From contig NZ_JXLL01000005.1 of assembly GCF_001316435.1 (NCBI RefSeq), positions 46,642 to 110,641 of the forward strand: DNA of 64,000 bases, written 5' to 3'. The position numbers and the translations under genes are program-made. The stretch is from Caloranaerobacter sp. TR13. GTDB taxonomy: Bacteria > Bacillota > Clostridia > Tissierellales > Thermohalobacteraceae. Positions 8,437 through 16,624 of this stretch are shown here, piece by piece. The notes under the pieces were generated by a model. It saw only the letters and a list, made by a program, of their open reading frames with translations. It had not been told where the DNA came from and did no database searches. Position 1 is the first letter of the stretch. Each line of letters begins with the position of its first letter.

Positions 8437-8853
8437 ATGTACTATTATGGTATTACTCCCAACCAATTAGTACAGGCTATGAAAGGTGAGCTAGAAGCTA
8501 TAAAATATTATGAAAGACTTATTAAAATGGCACCAAATCAAGAAGAAGCTGATATAATAAGAGCATTTTATAAAGATGAGAAAAAACATTATAATAACTT
8601 TAGGCATTTATATATGATGATGACAGGAAGACAGCCAACTATACCACCAATTAATATGCCTGAATTTGATAACTATTTACAGGGTGTAGAACAAGCTATA
8701 TTAGATGAGTTAGATGCTTATGAATTCTATAGAGATATTTATTTATCTAATATAAATCCGTATGTTAGAAGTTTATTTTTTGAAGCTTTTACAGATGAGA
8801 ATGAGCATGCGGCTCATCTAAACTATCTATATACAAAAAATAAGTGTAAATAA
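8437..8853 (+). CDS. Ferritin-like (rubrerythrin-fold) domain protein
   Basis: A 138-residue helical protein with paired carboxylate/His motifs expected of a di-iron four-helix bundle: GELEAIKYYE near residue 18, EKKH near 52, LDELDAYEFY near 88, and DENEHAAH near 122. No rubredoxin-type Cys4 domain is present, so it is not a full rubrerythrin. It is likely cytoplasmic and involved in iron or peroxide handling, or in spore-related functions (inference). It is monocistronic between two terminators, with GGAGGGG before the ATG. Confidence 0.75.
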   Translation: MYYYGITPNQLVQAMKGELEAIKYYERLIKMAPNQEEADIIRAFYKDEKKHYNNFRHLYMMMTGRQPTIPPINMPEFDNYLQGVEQAILDELDAYEFYRDIYLSNINPYVRSLFFEAFTDENEHAAHLNYLYTKNKCK

Positions 8854-8876
8854 ACATATTTATAAGCAAATAAAAT

Positions 8877-8919
8877 AAAAACGGCTATGTGAAGTTTTAT
8901 TTCAGATAGCCGTTTTTTT
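8877..8919. terminator. Bidirectional terminator between convergent genes
   Basis: AAACGGCTAT pairs with ATAGCCGTTT around a 17-base loop and is flanked by A-runs on one side and T-runs on the other. It can therefore serve the ferritin-like gene and the convergent dsdA gene. Confidence 0.85.
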
Positions 8920-8971
8920 ATGTTAAACGCAAATACTATTTTCTATTCCATGACAAATAAAGAGATGAAGT

Positions 8972-10333
8972 TTAATTTTTCTTCAAAATACCCTTTTTAT
9001 AATATTCATTCATAACATCCTTAGGTACAAGGCTTCCGCCGGTAGCCCATGCAATATGAGTTGCATTTGCCACCTTGCCGTACAATTCATTTTTCCTTAG
9101 AAACTCTTCCAAAGAACTGCTTTTGAGTAAATCAATTACACCTGGTATTCCAGCTAAGGCCGAAGGCTCTAAATATATATTTTCACAATCTGCTAAGGTA
9201 CTGAGAAGCCTATAAAGTTTATCATCTTCAACAGTATATACACCGCTAATTAAGTTTCTCAATATTTTTCCAACAAAGCCAGAAGGTCTTCCAACTGCAA
9301 GACCGTCAGCTTCAGTTATATTATCGATTCCAAAGTCTTGAACAGATATTTCATTATGCTTATCAGTTAATAAACCTAAAAGCATACATGGAGAATGAGT
9401 CGGTTCAGCAAAGAAGCAATAGACATTATCTTTAAATAACAGCTTAAGTCCAAAGGCAACTCCACCTGGACCTCCACCAACGCCACAGGGTAAATATACG
9501 AATAAAGGATGCTTACTATCTACAACTATATTCATTTCTTCAAGTTGTTTCTTTAGTCTTATTGCTGCAACGCTATAGCCGAGGAAAAGGTCTTTAGAAT
9601 TTTCATCATCTATAAAATAACTCATAGGATTTGAATTAGATAATCTTCTGCCTTCTTCTACAGCCTTACTGTAATCTGATTCATATTCTATAACTTCTAC
9701 TCCTTTACTTCTCAACAAGTCCTTTTTCCACTTTTTAGCGTCGGCAGACATGTGAACAACTACTTTAAAACCTAATTTTGCACTCATAATACCAATACTA
9801 AGACCTAAATTCCCGGTAGAACCAACTTGTATAGTATATTGATTAAAAAATTCTCTAAATTTTTCGCTGTCCATAATTGAATAATCATCATCCAAATTTA
9901 ACATATTATGTTTAATTGCTAATTCTTCTGCATGTTTTAGTACTTCATAAATTCCACCTCTTGCCTTAATAGAACCAGCAATAGCAAGATGAGAGTCGCA
10001 TTTTAATAGCATATGTCCAGGGATTTTTATTTCAAACATTTTTTCCAAGGCTTCTTGCGTTTTAGGAATTCTAACTAATGGAGATTCTATTATTCCATTC
10101 AAATTCTTTGTTTCAGGAAAAAGCTTGGATATGAGTGGAGCAAAACGGTTTAATCTGTCTTCGGCATCCTTTACATCCTTTTCATTTAATGGGATGTTTT
10201 TAATTGCTATATCGAATTTTTCATATTTTGGATTTATCCAAAATACTTCCTTAGTATTAATTATGTCATTTAGCAGTGGAAATTCCTGTATCCATTCTTT
10301 CAAACTTCTTCCTGCTATCAATTTATTTTCCAA
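8972..10333 (-). CDS. dsdA: D-serine ammonia-lyase (D-serine dehydratase)
   Basis: A 453-residue PLP enzyme converting D-serine to pyruvate and ammonia. The PLP lysine lies in [12 protein letters not shown]; the phosphate-binding loop is [12 protein letters not shown]; a glycine-rich [15 protein letters not shown] lies in the second half. Length agrees with the family (about 440). The start used is TTG, six bases after GAGGTG; a GTG nine bases further upstream is part of that ribosome binding site. The gene stands alone, with no DsdX-like transporter or LysR regulator beside it, so it probably detoxifies or catabolises D-serine from cell-wall or external sources. Confidence 0.92.
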   Translation of the reverse strand: MENKLIAGRSLKEWIQEFPLLNDIINTKEVFWINPKYEKFDIAIKNIPLNEKDVKDAEDRLNRFAPLISKLFPETKNLNGIIESPLVRIPKTQEALEKMFEIKIPGHMLLKCDSHLAIAGSIKARGGIYEVLKHAEELAIKHNMLNLDDDYSIMDSEKFREFFNQYTIQVGSTGNLGLSIGIMSAKLGFKVVVHMSADAKKWKKDLLRSKGVEVIEYESDYSKAVEEGRRLSNSNPMSYFIDDENSKDLFLGYSVAAIRLKKQLEEMNIVVDSKHPLFVYLPCGVGGGPGGVAFGLKLLFKDNVYCFFAEPTHSPCMLLGLLTDKHNEISVQDFGIDNITEADGLAVGRPSGFVGKILRNLISGVYTVEDDKLYRLLSTLADCENIYLEPSALAGIPGVIDLLKSSSLEEFLRKNELYGKVANATHIAWATGGSLVPKDVMNEYYKKGILKKN

Positions 10334-10529
10334 AATAAGCACCTCTTTTTTTGTTTTTCATAAGCTGTTAACAAAATATCTAATATAATTAGAGAAATAT
10401 CGTCTTAAAATATTTTTATATAGTATTATTGAATTCCTTCCAAGAATGAATGTTTTCTTTTTTTAAAATTATACATTATTTAAGAGCAAATAGATACATA
10501 ATAATTTTTAAATATTTCTATTAAATAAA

Positions 10530-10569
10530 TGTTTTTAAAGGCAACCTATACTATGTGTATGGGTTGCCT
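10530..10569 (-). terminator. Terminator of the rhamnosyltransferase-like gene
   Basis: GGCAACCTATAC pairs with GTATGGGTTGCC. On the minus strand the stem is followed by TTTAAAAAC. It lies 16 bases past the stop of the glycosyltransferase gene. Confidence 0.75.
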
Positions 10570-10584
10570 GCTTAAGTTATATTT

Positions 10585-11418
10585 TTATCTCATAAAATCC
10601 TTTAATATATTTTGGATTTTATCTTTATCTAATATTTTTTTATGTTCCTTAGCTCGATTAAAAGAAGATGAGGTATTTTTGGATGTATTATTTGAATGAA
10701 CAACTATTACAAAATTTCTTTTTCTTAATATTTCATGAGGAAGTTTAATTGCATAAGTGTGACCCCCTGGCATTTTATAACGTTTCCCATTTAAATAGTC
10801 ACTTACTTTATAAATTAGAGTATAAAATGGAGGAGACTTGATTTCAGTTCTTGCTAATCTTTTTAGTATAGAATCATATACATAACCTTTTTGATTAATT
10901 AAGACTTGAGTATTTAATCGAGGTTTATAATCAAATAGCTGCTGTATAAATGTTTTATGATACATATCATCACAATCTAGACGTACAAGATATAGATAAT
11001 CGTATCCTTTAATATATTCAATTATCTTAGATTCGTATTCGTTTTGATTTACAAATTGAATATTATTAGGAAGAGGTTCATATTTAGAAAGAGCCTTTTC
11101 TATTATAGATTTTGTTTTATCATGATATTTTATTAAAGCAACGAAGTTTTGATTGGTTTGTGCTTTTAAGCTTTGCAAAGTATAATTCATAAATATCGCT
11201 ATTCTTTGTTTTATCCATTTTTCTGTAAATCTTTTATCGCTAAACGGATGAGCATTAAAACACATATCAATTATAATTCTCTTAGTTCCAGATATATATC
11301 TTTTCTTATTATCTATCTTTCTTTTAATTATAATCTTATTTACAGGTCTTCTTAATTTATTTAAATTGAAGGTTTTGCTCTTGTTTGACTTGAGTTTGAC
11401 TTTTTTTGATTTAGTCAT
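10585..11418 (-). CDS. Putative rhamnosyltransferase-like glycosyltransferase
   Basis: A 277-residue cytoplasmic protein with the layout of the putative rhamnosyltransferase family (GT-A type). A Lys/Arg-rich N-terminus is followed by a nucleotide-sugar domain with the metal-binding string LVRLDCDDMYHKTF (DxDD type) near residue 150, then MPGGHTYAIKLP. Sugar and acceptor are unknown. The ATG used lies after GAGGTG; a GTG inside that site was rejected. A truncated relative lies on the same strand at 21262-21385, next to ugd, so the two loci derive from one duplicated cassette. Confidence 0.65.
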   Translation of the reverse strand: MTKSKKVKLKSNKSKTFNLNKLRRPVNKIIIKRKIDNKKRYISGTKRIIIDMCFNAHPFSDKRFTEKWIKQRIAIFMNYTLQSLKAQTNQNFVALIKYHDKTKSIIEKALSKYEPLPNNIQFVNQNEYESKIIEYIKGYDYLYLVRLDCDDMYHKTFIQQLFDYKPRLNTQVLINQKGYVYDSILKRLARTEIKSPPFYTLIYKVSDYLNGKRYKMPGGHTYAIKLPHEILRKRNFVIVVHSNNTSKNTSSSFNRAKEHKKILDKDKIQNILKDFMR

Positions 11419-11453
11419 TTTAAACACCTCAATTTAAGTTTAAAGTTTGAAAG

Positions 11454-11595
11454 TATTTTTCTAGTTTATTATATGAAGTTTAAAACTATTGTGATTAGAC
11501 TTGTTTAATATTCCCTACTTTAAGATACCTAACTCATAATATATATTAAAAAGTTAAATATTGGGTATTCGTCAATAAAAGAAGGTGTACTTATG
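11454..11595. repeat. Duplicated intergenic segment, copy 1
   Basis: 142 bases that align without gaps to 21448-21589, with about 18 differences by hand count (roughly 87% identity). In copy 2 the segment leads into ugd; here homology stops at the start codon and only nine codons remain. On the left flank both copies adjoin a minus-strand glycosyltransferase, intact here and decayed at copy 2. Confidence 0.85.
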
Positions 11596-11907
11596 ATAGA
11601 AGTGAGAAAGTTAGAAAAATAGTTATTAACATTATTTAATATAAAAAAATATTTGAGATAAAAAACCTTTAATATCCGATTTTGTTTTATGTTCAAATAA
11701 TGTTATTGAAATAAAAGTACTTATTCAAACAATATAAAAGTCGTACTAAACCTATGAACGAATATAGTACTTTGACTGCGTTCATTCATGGTCTTTGGTT
11801 TTGAATTTTTAGACGATTTTTTAGTTAACAGTTGTATTTAAAATAGTTTGAGAAGGAGATTGAGTAAAGTTTATTAGTTAAAACCGTTACAAAAAAAGTT
11901 ATCTTTT

Positions 11908-11932
11908 TGCAACCTAATATTTTTTAAAACGT
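11908..11932 (+). promoter_or_regulatory. Putative ECF sigma-factor promoter
   Basis: TGCAAC, a 16-base spacer and CGTGTAA match the AAC...CGT pattern and spacing of promoters read by ECF sigma factors such as Bacillus sigma-W and sigma-X. It lies upstream of an ECF sigma gene (start 12275), which suggests autoregulation. The roughly 330-base leader between them is unusually long. Confidence 0.5.
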
Positions 11933-12274
11933 GTAATAAGTATAAGAGAATATATTAAATTTATTGCTAGTTAGGGGTAAGTATAAAGAAATAAATTAAA
12001 ATTATTGGATTATATTACTCTAAATAATATAGAGATTTTTGCATTTACAGATAATGTAGGTTGTATTATTTTTTATCTATAATGAAGTTACTTAAGTATA
12101 TGGAGAGTATATATTTAGTACCATTTTAGGAACAATATTATTTATTATTGGAATTCTAATAGGTTCAGTTGTGATATTTTTATTACTTTGGCAATTCTAG
12201 TTATATTGTTAAAACAGAAAAGTTTTTAAATTATTTTGGGCAGAATACTTATCCTGGTAGAAGGTGGGTGACAC

Positions 12275-12820
12275 ATGGAGGATAAAAAACTTATTAAAAG
12301 ATGTCAAAAAGGAGATAAAGAGGCTTTTCAAGAACTTATAAGTAAGTATCATCCCTTTATATATAAGTTTCTTGTCAAAATAGCTGAAGATGAACAGTTA
12401 GCAGAGGATTTAACTCAAGATACATTTTTAAAGATAATAAGAAATATTGATAAATTTGATATAGATAGAAAAGCTAAATTTTCAACATATGCTGTTGCTA
12501 TAGCTAAAAACTTATATATTGATTACCTAAGAAAAGAAAATAAATTTAAGAAGGTTATACCTATAAATAAAAATTTTGATATTGAAGATTTTAGTATTAA
12601 CGTTGAAAATATTGTTATTGATAAAATGTTTGGACAGGATATTATAGAAAAAATGGGAAAATTAACAGAAGAACAGAAACTCGTTATCAAAATGAAATAT
12701 ATAGAAGGACTAACACTTAAAGAAATCGGAGATATACTAGAGTTAAAACCTAAAACTGTAAAAAGTAGAATACACAATGGGATTGTTAAATTGAGAAAAA
12801 TGTTTGGAAGGAGAGAATGA
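12275..12820 (+). CDS. ECF-type RNA polymerase sigma factor
   Basis: A 181-residue sigma-70 family factor with only regions 2 and 4. Region 2 contains EDLTQDTFLKIIRNIDKFD and KFSTYAVAIAKNLYIDYLRKE. Region 4 ends with LKEIGDILELKPKTVKSRIH, a canonical helix-turn-helix. It is followed with one base between by a small two-helix membrane protein and then by a membrane zinc-ribbon protein, the usual sigma/anti-sigma arrangement. Its regulon probably includes the envelope genes downstream (inference). Start ATG follows AGGTGGG. Confidence 0.88.
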   Translation: MEDKKLIKRCQKGDKEAFQELISKYHPFIYKFLVKIAEDEQLAEDLTQDTFLKIIRNIDKFDIDRKAKFSTYAVAIAKNLYIDYLRKENKFKKVIPINKNFDIEDFSINVENIVIDKMFGQDIIEKMGKLTEEQKLVIKMKYIEGLTLKEIGDILELKPKTVKSRIHNGIVKLRKMFGRRE

Positions 12821-12821
12821 T

Positions 12822-13100
12822 ATGAAAGAAATTGATGAAAGAGATACAGCTATATTATTAGCAGTATTAGATAAGGAGATTGACATGAAGTGTATGGAAC
12901 TTAAAGAAAAGCAGTGGGAACTAAAACTAAAGAAAATATTTTTTTCAAGCTGTTTGTTGGTTTTATTTACTTTTTTGATACAGGTGTTTTTTAAGATATT
13001 TAATTTAAACATTTTATTTGTCTTTTTTATATATCAAGGACTAGCATTAATTTTTGTTACACCTTTAATATTTAACCTTAATAAGGGGAGGTTGACATAA
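12822..13100 (+). CDS. Small membrane protein, putative anti-sigma factor
   Basis: A 92-residue protein with a charged cytoplasmic N-terminus (residues 1-42, including a Lys/Glu-rich helix) followed by two predicted membrane helices (about 45-65 and 68-88). The start is the ATG 7 bases after GGAAGGAGAG; an in-phase TTG lies within that site. It touches the sigma gene upstream and overlaps the next gene by one base. The position suggests that its cytoplasmic helix holds the ECF sigma factor at the membrane. No named family was recognised; the call rests on context. Confidence 0.55.
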   Translation: MKEIDERDTAILLAVLDKEIDMKCMELKEKQWELKLKKIFFSSCLLVLFTFLIQVFFKIFNLNILFVFFIYQGLALIFVTPLIFNLNKGRLT

Positions 13101-14023
13101 TGAATAAGTTAGAGAATTTCATTAATAAATTAAATTTTAAAAAATTTTTAAGATTATATTTGTTTTTCTCAATTTTACTTCTTACTTTATGTTTATTTGC
13201 TATAGTATACGTTTCTAAAGATAAAATATATATGGCAATTGATTACGAAAGAGTTTCTGATACTTTTGAAAAAGAAGGTATAAATGACAAGCTGAAACTA
13301 CAGCTTACTGAATTAGCTTCAGATTCAAAGGATATAAAGAATATTATCATACTAGATAAAAACAATAATATTGTTTTTAGAGTTAATAATAATCTTGTAG
13401 GTAATAAAACAAAATTACAATTTACACCATATGAATTCAATAGAAAATATCTTCAAGATAATATAAATAGAGATGTTTTATATAAAGTTGTAAAAAAAGA
13501 GGATATTATTTTAAATAAAGATTATATAAAAAACAGTAGAAAAATAGAGTTGGATATTTATGAAGAATTTTCATTTGAAAGAGATTTAGCAGCAAAAGAG
13601 ATATATTTGTTGAATTATATAGTTGATAAAGACACTGCTAACAAGTTATTTATCATAAGAACTGTAAATCCAATACCATATGGAGAAAGATTATTAGAGA
13701 TTACAGGGATTATAATAGGATTAATAATTATTATATATTGGCTTGGTTTAGCATTATGGGTATATAAAGATGCTAGTAAAAAATTAAATAATCCTTCTTT
13801 ATGGGGGCTTATTGTGTTATTAACTAATTTATTAGGGTTAATTATTTACACAATGTTTAAGCAAAACAATAAGATATGTTATAAATGTGGTTTTATGCAG
13901 AGCAAAGAAAATATATATTGTACTAAGTGTGGTACTAGAATAAGTAGAACATGTAACAATTGTGGTAATATTATTCAGAAATATGATAAATACTGTAGTA
14001 AATGTGGTAATAAGCTTTTATAG
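13100..14023 (+). CDS. Membrane sensor-like protein with extracellular domain and C-terminal zinc ribbons
   Basis: A 307-residue protein. TM1 is at about 17-38, an extracytoplasmic domain at 39-195 (PAS/Cache-sized), TM2 at 198-220 and TM3 at 232-253. The cytoplasmic tail holds four CxxC pairs: ICYKCG, IYCTKCG, TCNNCG and YCSKCG, i.e. two zinc ribbons of the DZANK type. It is the third gene of the ECF sigma cluster, overlapping the small membrane gene by one base. A plausible role is to receive an envelope signal and control the sigma/anti-sigma pair (inference). No enzymatic motif is seen. Confidence 0.6.
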   Translation: MNKLENFINKLNFKKFLRLYLFFSILLLTLCLFAIVYVSKDKIYMAIDYERVSDTFEKEGINDKLKLQLTELASDSKDIKNIIILDKNNNIVFRVNNNLVGNKTKLQFTPYEFNRKYLQDNINRDVLYKVVKKEDIILNKDYIKNSRKIELDIYEEFSFERDLAAKEIYLLNYIVDKDTANKLFIIRTVNPIPYGERLLEITGIIIGLIIIIYWLGLALWVYKDASKKLNNPSLWGLIVLLTNLLGLIIYTMFKQNNKICYKCGFMQSKENIYCTKCGTRISRTCNNCGNIIQKYDKYCSKCGNKLL

Positions 14024-14069
14024 TATGTTGATAATTTAAATGCAGTAGCATATATAGGAGTGGTAACTT

Positions 14070-15374
14070 TTGAAAGAGATATTTATTAATTTTGTACAGA
14101 TTATTCAAAGATATGGTGTTGTAGGACTTGCTGTTTTATCATTTGCAGAATCATCTTTTTTTCCTATACCACCAGATGTTTTGCTTATTCCAATGGCATT
14201 AATGAATAGGAAATTTGCATTATTTTATGCTTTAGTTACAACAATATCATCTGTTTTTGGCGGTATTTTCGGTCATATTATGGGTAGAAGATTTGGTAAA
14301 CCATTGCTTAAAAGATTTATTAAAAATGAGAAATTAAATAAGGTACAAGAATACTTTGAAAAATATGGGGTAAGGGCTATTGTAGTAGCAGGTTTTACTC
14401 CAGTTCCTTATAAAGTTTTTACATTATCATCAGGTGCTTTTAATGTTAAGATAGTTTCATTGGTAATAGCTTCTATAATTGGTAGGGGAGCAAGATTTTT
14501 TCTTGAAGGATTTTTTATATTTTTATTTGGAGATACTTCAAAATATTATCTTGAAAACTATTTTGAGTTTATAACAGTTGCAGTTGCTACATTATATGTA
14601 TTGATATATTATATTTGGAATAAAAAGAAATCTATAGAAAAAGTCGGAAATACAGAGGTTTTAATAAATATTAAAAGAATATTTAATAAACTACGCATAT
14701 TTACATTGAAGTATAACAAATATGATGAAACAGTGAGATATTTTTTAATATCAATATTGTCATTATTTATATTTTCAGCAATGATAGAAGATTACTTAAC
14801 AATAGGAAATTGGAAATTTGATGCATTAGCATTTAGTTATGTTTATAGTATAAGGAATACAATATTAAATAATGTTTTTAAGATGTTAAGTATAACAGGT
14901 AACTTTATTTCAGTAATGTTGATTACATTGATTATATCATTTATTCTAATTTATTTTAAAAAAAGAAATGATGCTATATTCTTTTCGTTGAATACCTTAG
15001 TAGGATGGGGACTTAACCAGATATTAAAAATAATTTTTAAAAGACCAAGGCTTTCTGGTTTGTGGCTTGTTAAGGCTTCAGGTTATAGTTTCCCAAGTGG
15101 TCATGCTATGGTATTTATGGGTTTTTCATTTCTACTTATTTATTATGTTTTTAATTATATAAAAAATAAGAAGTTTGCTGTAGCAATAAGTACATTTATT
15201 TTTATTTATTCAATATTTGTTGGGTTAAGTAGGATATACGTTGGGGTTCATTATTTAAGTGATATATTGGCAGGATGGATCGCAGGTACTTTCTGGGCAT
15301 CATCAAGTATTGTAATATATAAGGGATTATGTTACAAAAAACAAACATTATGGAGAAAAAAACAATCCTTGTAA
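14070..15374 (+). CDS. DedA-family / PAP2 phosphatase fusion membrane protein
   Basis: A 434-residue polytopic membrane protein. Residues 1-190 are a DedA/VTT domain (YqaA-like, with ESSFFPIPPDVLLIP and GFTPVPYKVFTLSSGAF), a family linked to undecaprenyl-phosphate and phosphatidylethanolamine flipping. Residues 215-425 are a PAP2 phosphatase with all three motifs intact: KRPR, SFPSGHA and SRIYVGVHYLSD. A single chain could thus dephosphorylate and recycle a lipid carrier (inference). TTG start, with AGGAGTGG upstream. A second fusion of the same architecture lies at 19759-21051. Confidence 0.85.
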   Translation: MKEIFINFVQIIQRYGVVGLAVLSFAESSFFPIPPDVLLIPMALMNRKFALFYALVTTISSVFGGIFGHIMGRRFGKPLLKRFIKNEKLNKVQEYFEKYGVRAIVVAGFTPVPYKVFTLSSGAFNVKIVSLVIASIIGRGARFFLEGFFIFLFGDTSKYYLENYFEFITVAVATLYVLIYYIWNKKKSIEKVGNTEVLINIKRIFNKLRIFTLKYNKYDETVRYFLISILSLFIFSAMIEDYLTIGNWKFDALAFSYVYSIRNTILNNVFKMLSITGNFISVMLITLIISFILIYFKKRNDAIFFSLNTLVGWGLNQILKIIFKRPRLSGLWLVKASGYSFPSGHAMVFMGFSFLLIYYVFNYIKNKKFAVAISTFIFIYSIFVGLSRIYVGVHYLSDILAGWIAGTFWASSSIVIYKGLCYKKQTLWRKKQSL

Positions 15375-15491
15375 ACAGTGAAAATGAAGTCTTTTTGGAT
15401 GGTTAAAATGAAATTAAATAACTACTATAAATAATAAAATTTAGTAACGAAAATAAAGTATCAAGATTAAAAAGTAAAGGGGAAAAAGTCA

Positions 15492-16592
15492 ATGCTAGAT
15501 TCAAAGTTGAAAATAGATCAAAATAACTTGCATAAAGCTTCTGAAAGAGTTCTTTCGTCAAATGTATTTACTTACTCTATGTTTGCACTTGTTTTTATCT
15601 TAACTTCATTTTTGTCATTTTCATTTATTTACCATCATTTTAGTGGTAATACATTTATTACTACAATTAAACTATATTCCTATCAGACAATGTTTAAATT
15701 AATTGTTCTTTTAATTATGTACTTTGTTTTTGACGGTTTGCGTTTATTTTATGTTTTAAAAACATTAGAAGTTAAAATCAAGTTTAAACATATCTTTAAG
15801 TTAGTATTTATCAATATGTTTATATCTAATATTACTCCATTTGCGACAGGTGGAGGATTTGTTCAAATATATTTTTTAAATAAAGAAGGAGTTTCTTTAA
15901 GCGATGCTATTGCTGCTACTTCTATAAGAACTACTATAGCTACGGCTTTTCTTATTATTGTTACACCAATAGTACTTATCATAGAAAAAAATTTATTTCA
16001 TATGTTTACTTTCAGTGGTTCAAAGGTTTTTTTTATATTCACTTTGGGTTATATTATTATGTTTTATGCTATATATAAAATGATTAATAAAACAGAAAAA
16101 ATTAAAAAAATCACATATAAATTTTTATATTTCTTACAAAGCAAGCAGATAATTTCTTCTAATAAATTTAAAAAACTGATTAGCCGTTCTTTTAAGGAGA
16201 TTGATGCTTTTACACAGAGTATAAAAGCATTTTTTAAAGGTAATCCCAAAAATATTTTTTTATCTATTGCTTCTATGTTATTATTTCTTTTTTCTTTTTT
16301 TGTGTTTTCGGTGATTCTTATTACAGGGTTAAATTATCATATTTCACCTATAACAATTATTTCTTTTCAAATTATTATTACTTTTTTTATGTATTTTACA
16401 CCTACTCCTGGGGCTACAGTTTTTGCTGAAGCTAGTTATATAGCAGTATTTTCAAATTATATTAAAAACTCCGATCTTCTTGTGCTCACATTTGCTTGGA
16501 GATTTTTTACGATATATGTTGGGATGATTATAGGAGCTGTTATTTTTTATATGGAAATGATATGTACTAATTTTAAAAAAGCTAATAGGTAG
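15492..16592 (+). CDS. Flippase-like / LPG-synthase transmembrane domain protein
   Basis: A 366-residue membrane protein with about eight hydrophobic segments and the conserved block NITPFATGGGFVQIYFLNKEG near residue 115, characteristic of the lysylphosphatidylglycerol-synthase TM (UPF0104, AglD-like) family. A late FTPTPGATVFAEA motif also fits. No soluble aminoacyl-transfer domain is attached, so it is not MprF itself. Such proteins often sit beside GT4 glycosyltransferases and are thought to move lipid-linked sugars or aid glycolipid synthesis. The next gene encodes just such a transferase. Confidence 0.8.
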   Translation: MLDSKLKIDQNNLHKASERVLSSNVFTYSMFALVFILTSFLSFSFIYHHFSGNTFITTIKLYSYQTMFKLIVLLIMYFVFDGLRLFYVLKTLEVKIKFKHIFKLVFINMFISNITPFATGGGFVQIYFLNKEGVSLSDAIAATSIRTTIATAFLIIVTPIVLIIEKNLFHMFTFSGSKVFFIFTLGYIIMFYAIYKMINKTEKIKKITYKFLYFLQSKQIISSNKFKKLISRSFKEIDAFTQSIKAFFKGNPKNIFLSIASMLLFLFSFFVFSVILITGLNYHISPITIISFQIIITFFMYFTPTPGATVFAEASYIAVFSNYIKNSDLLVLTFAWRFFTIYVGMIIGAVIFYMEMICTNFKKANR

Positions 16593-16624
16593 AGTAATAT
16601 ATGAGTTATTTAGGAGGAAAATCT

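Larger units (their letters stand above)
11419..12274. other. 856-base gap: duplicated fragment, ECF-type promoter, no gene
   Basis: Bases 11454-11595 are a copy of the segment upstream of ugd. A 9-codon frame starts at 11593 and ends at once. Hairpin GAACG/CGTTC with flanking CTAAACC/GGTTT lies near 11745-11815. An ECF-like promoter is at 11908-11932. From about 12118 to 12200 one frame encodes a hydrophobic stretch (FSTILGTILFIIGILIG) without a normal start codon, perhaps a decayed membrane gene. Nothing else is supported. Confidence 0.5.

Noticed and set aside
11593..11622. Nine-codon frame after the duplicated segment as a leader peptide or ugd relic
   Set aside because: No similarity to the ugd N-terminus beyond the start codon and no downstream gene to regulate within 650 bases.
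12118..12203. Hydrophobic open stretch as a small membrane protein
   Set aside because: No ATG, GTG or TTG with a ribosome binding site in that frame; at most a decayed fragment.
16601..16624. Eight-codon N-terminal extension of the phosphoesterase/GT4 fusion
   Set aside because: The AGGAGG ribosome binding site lies within it and is well placed for the ATG at 16625.
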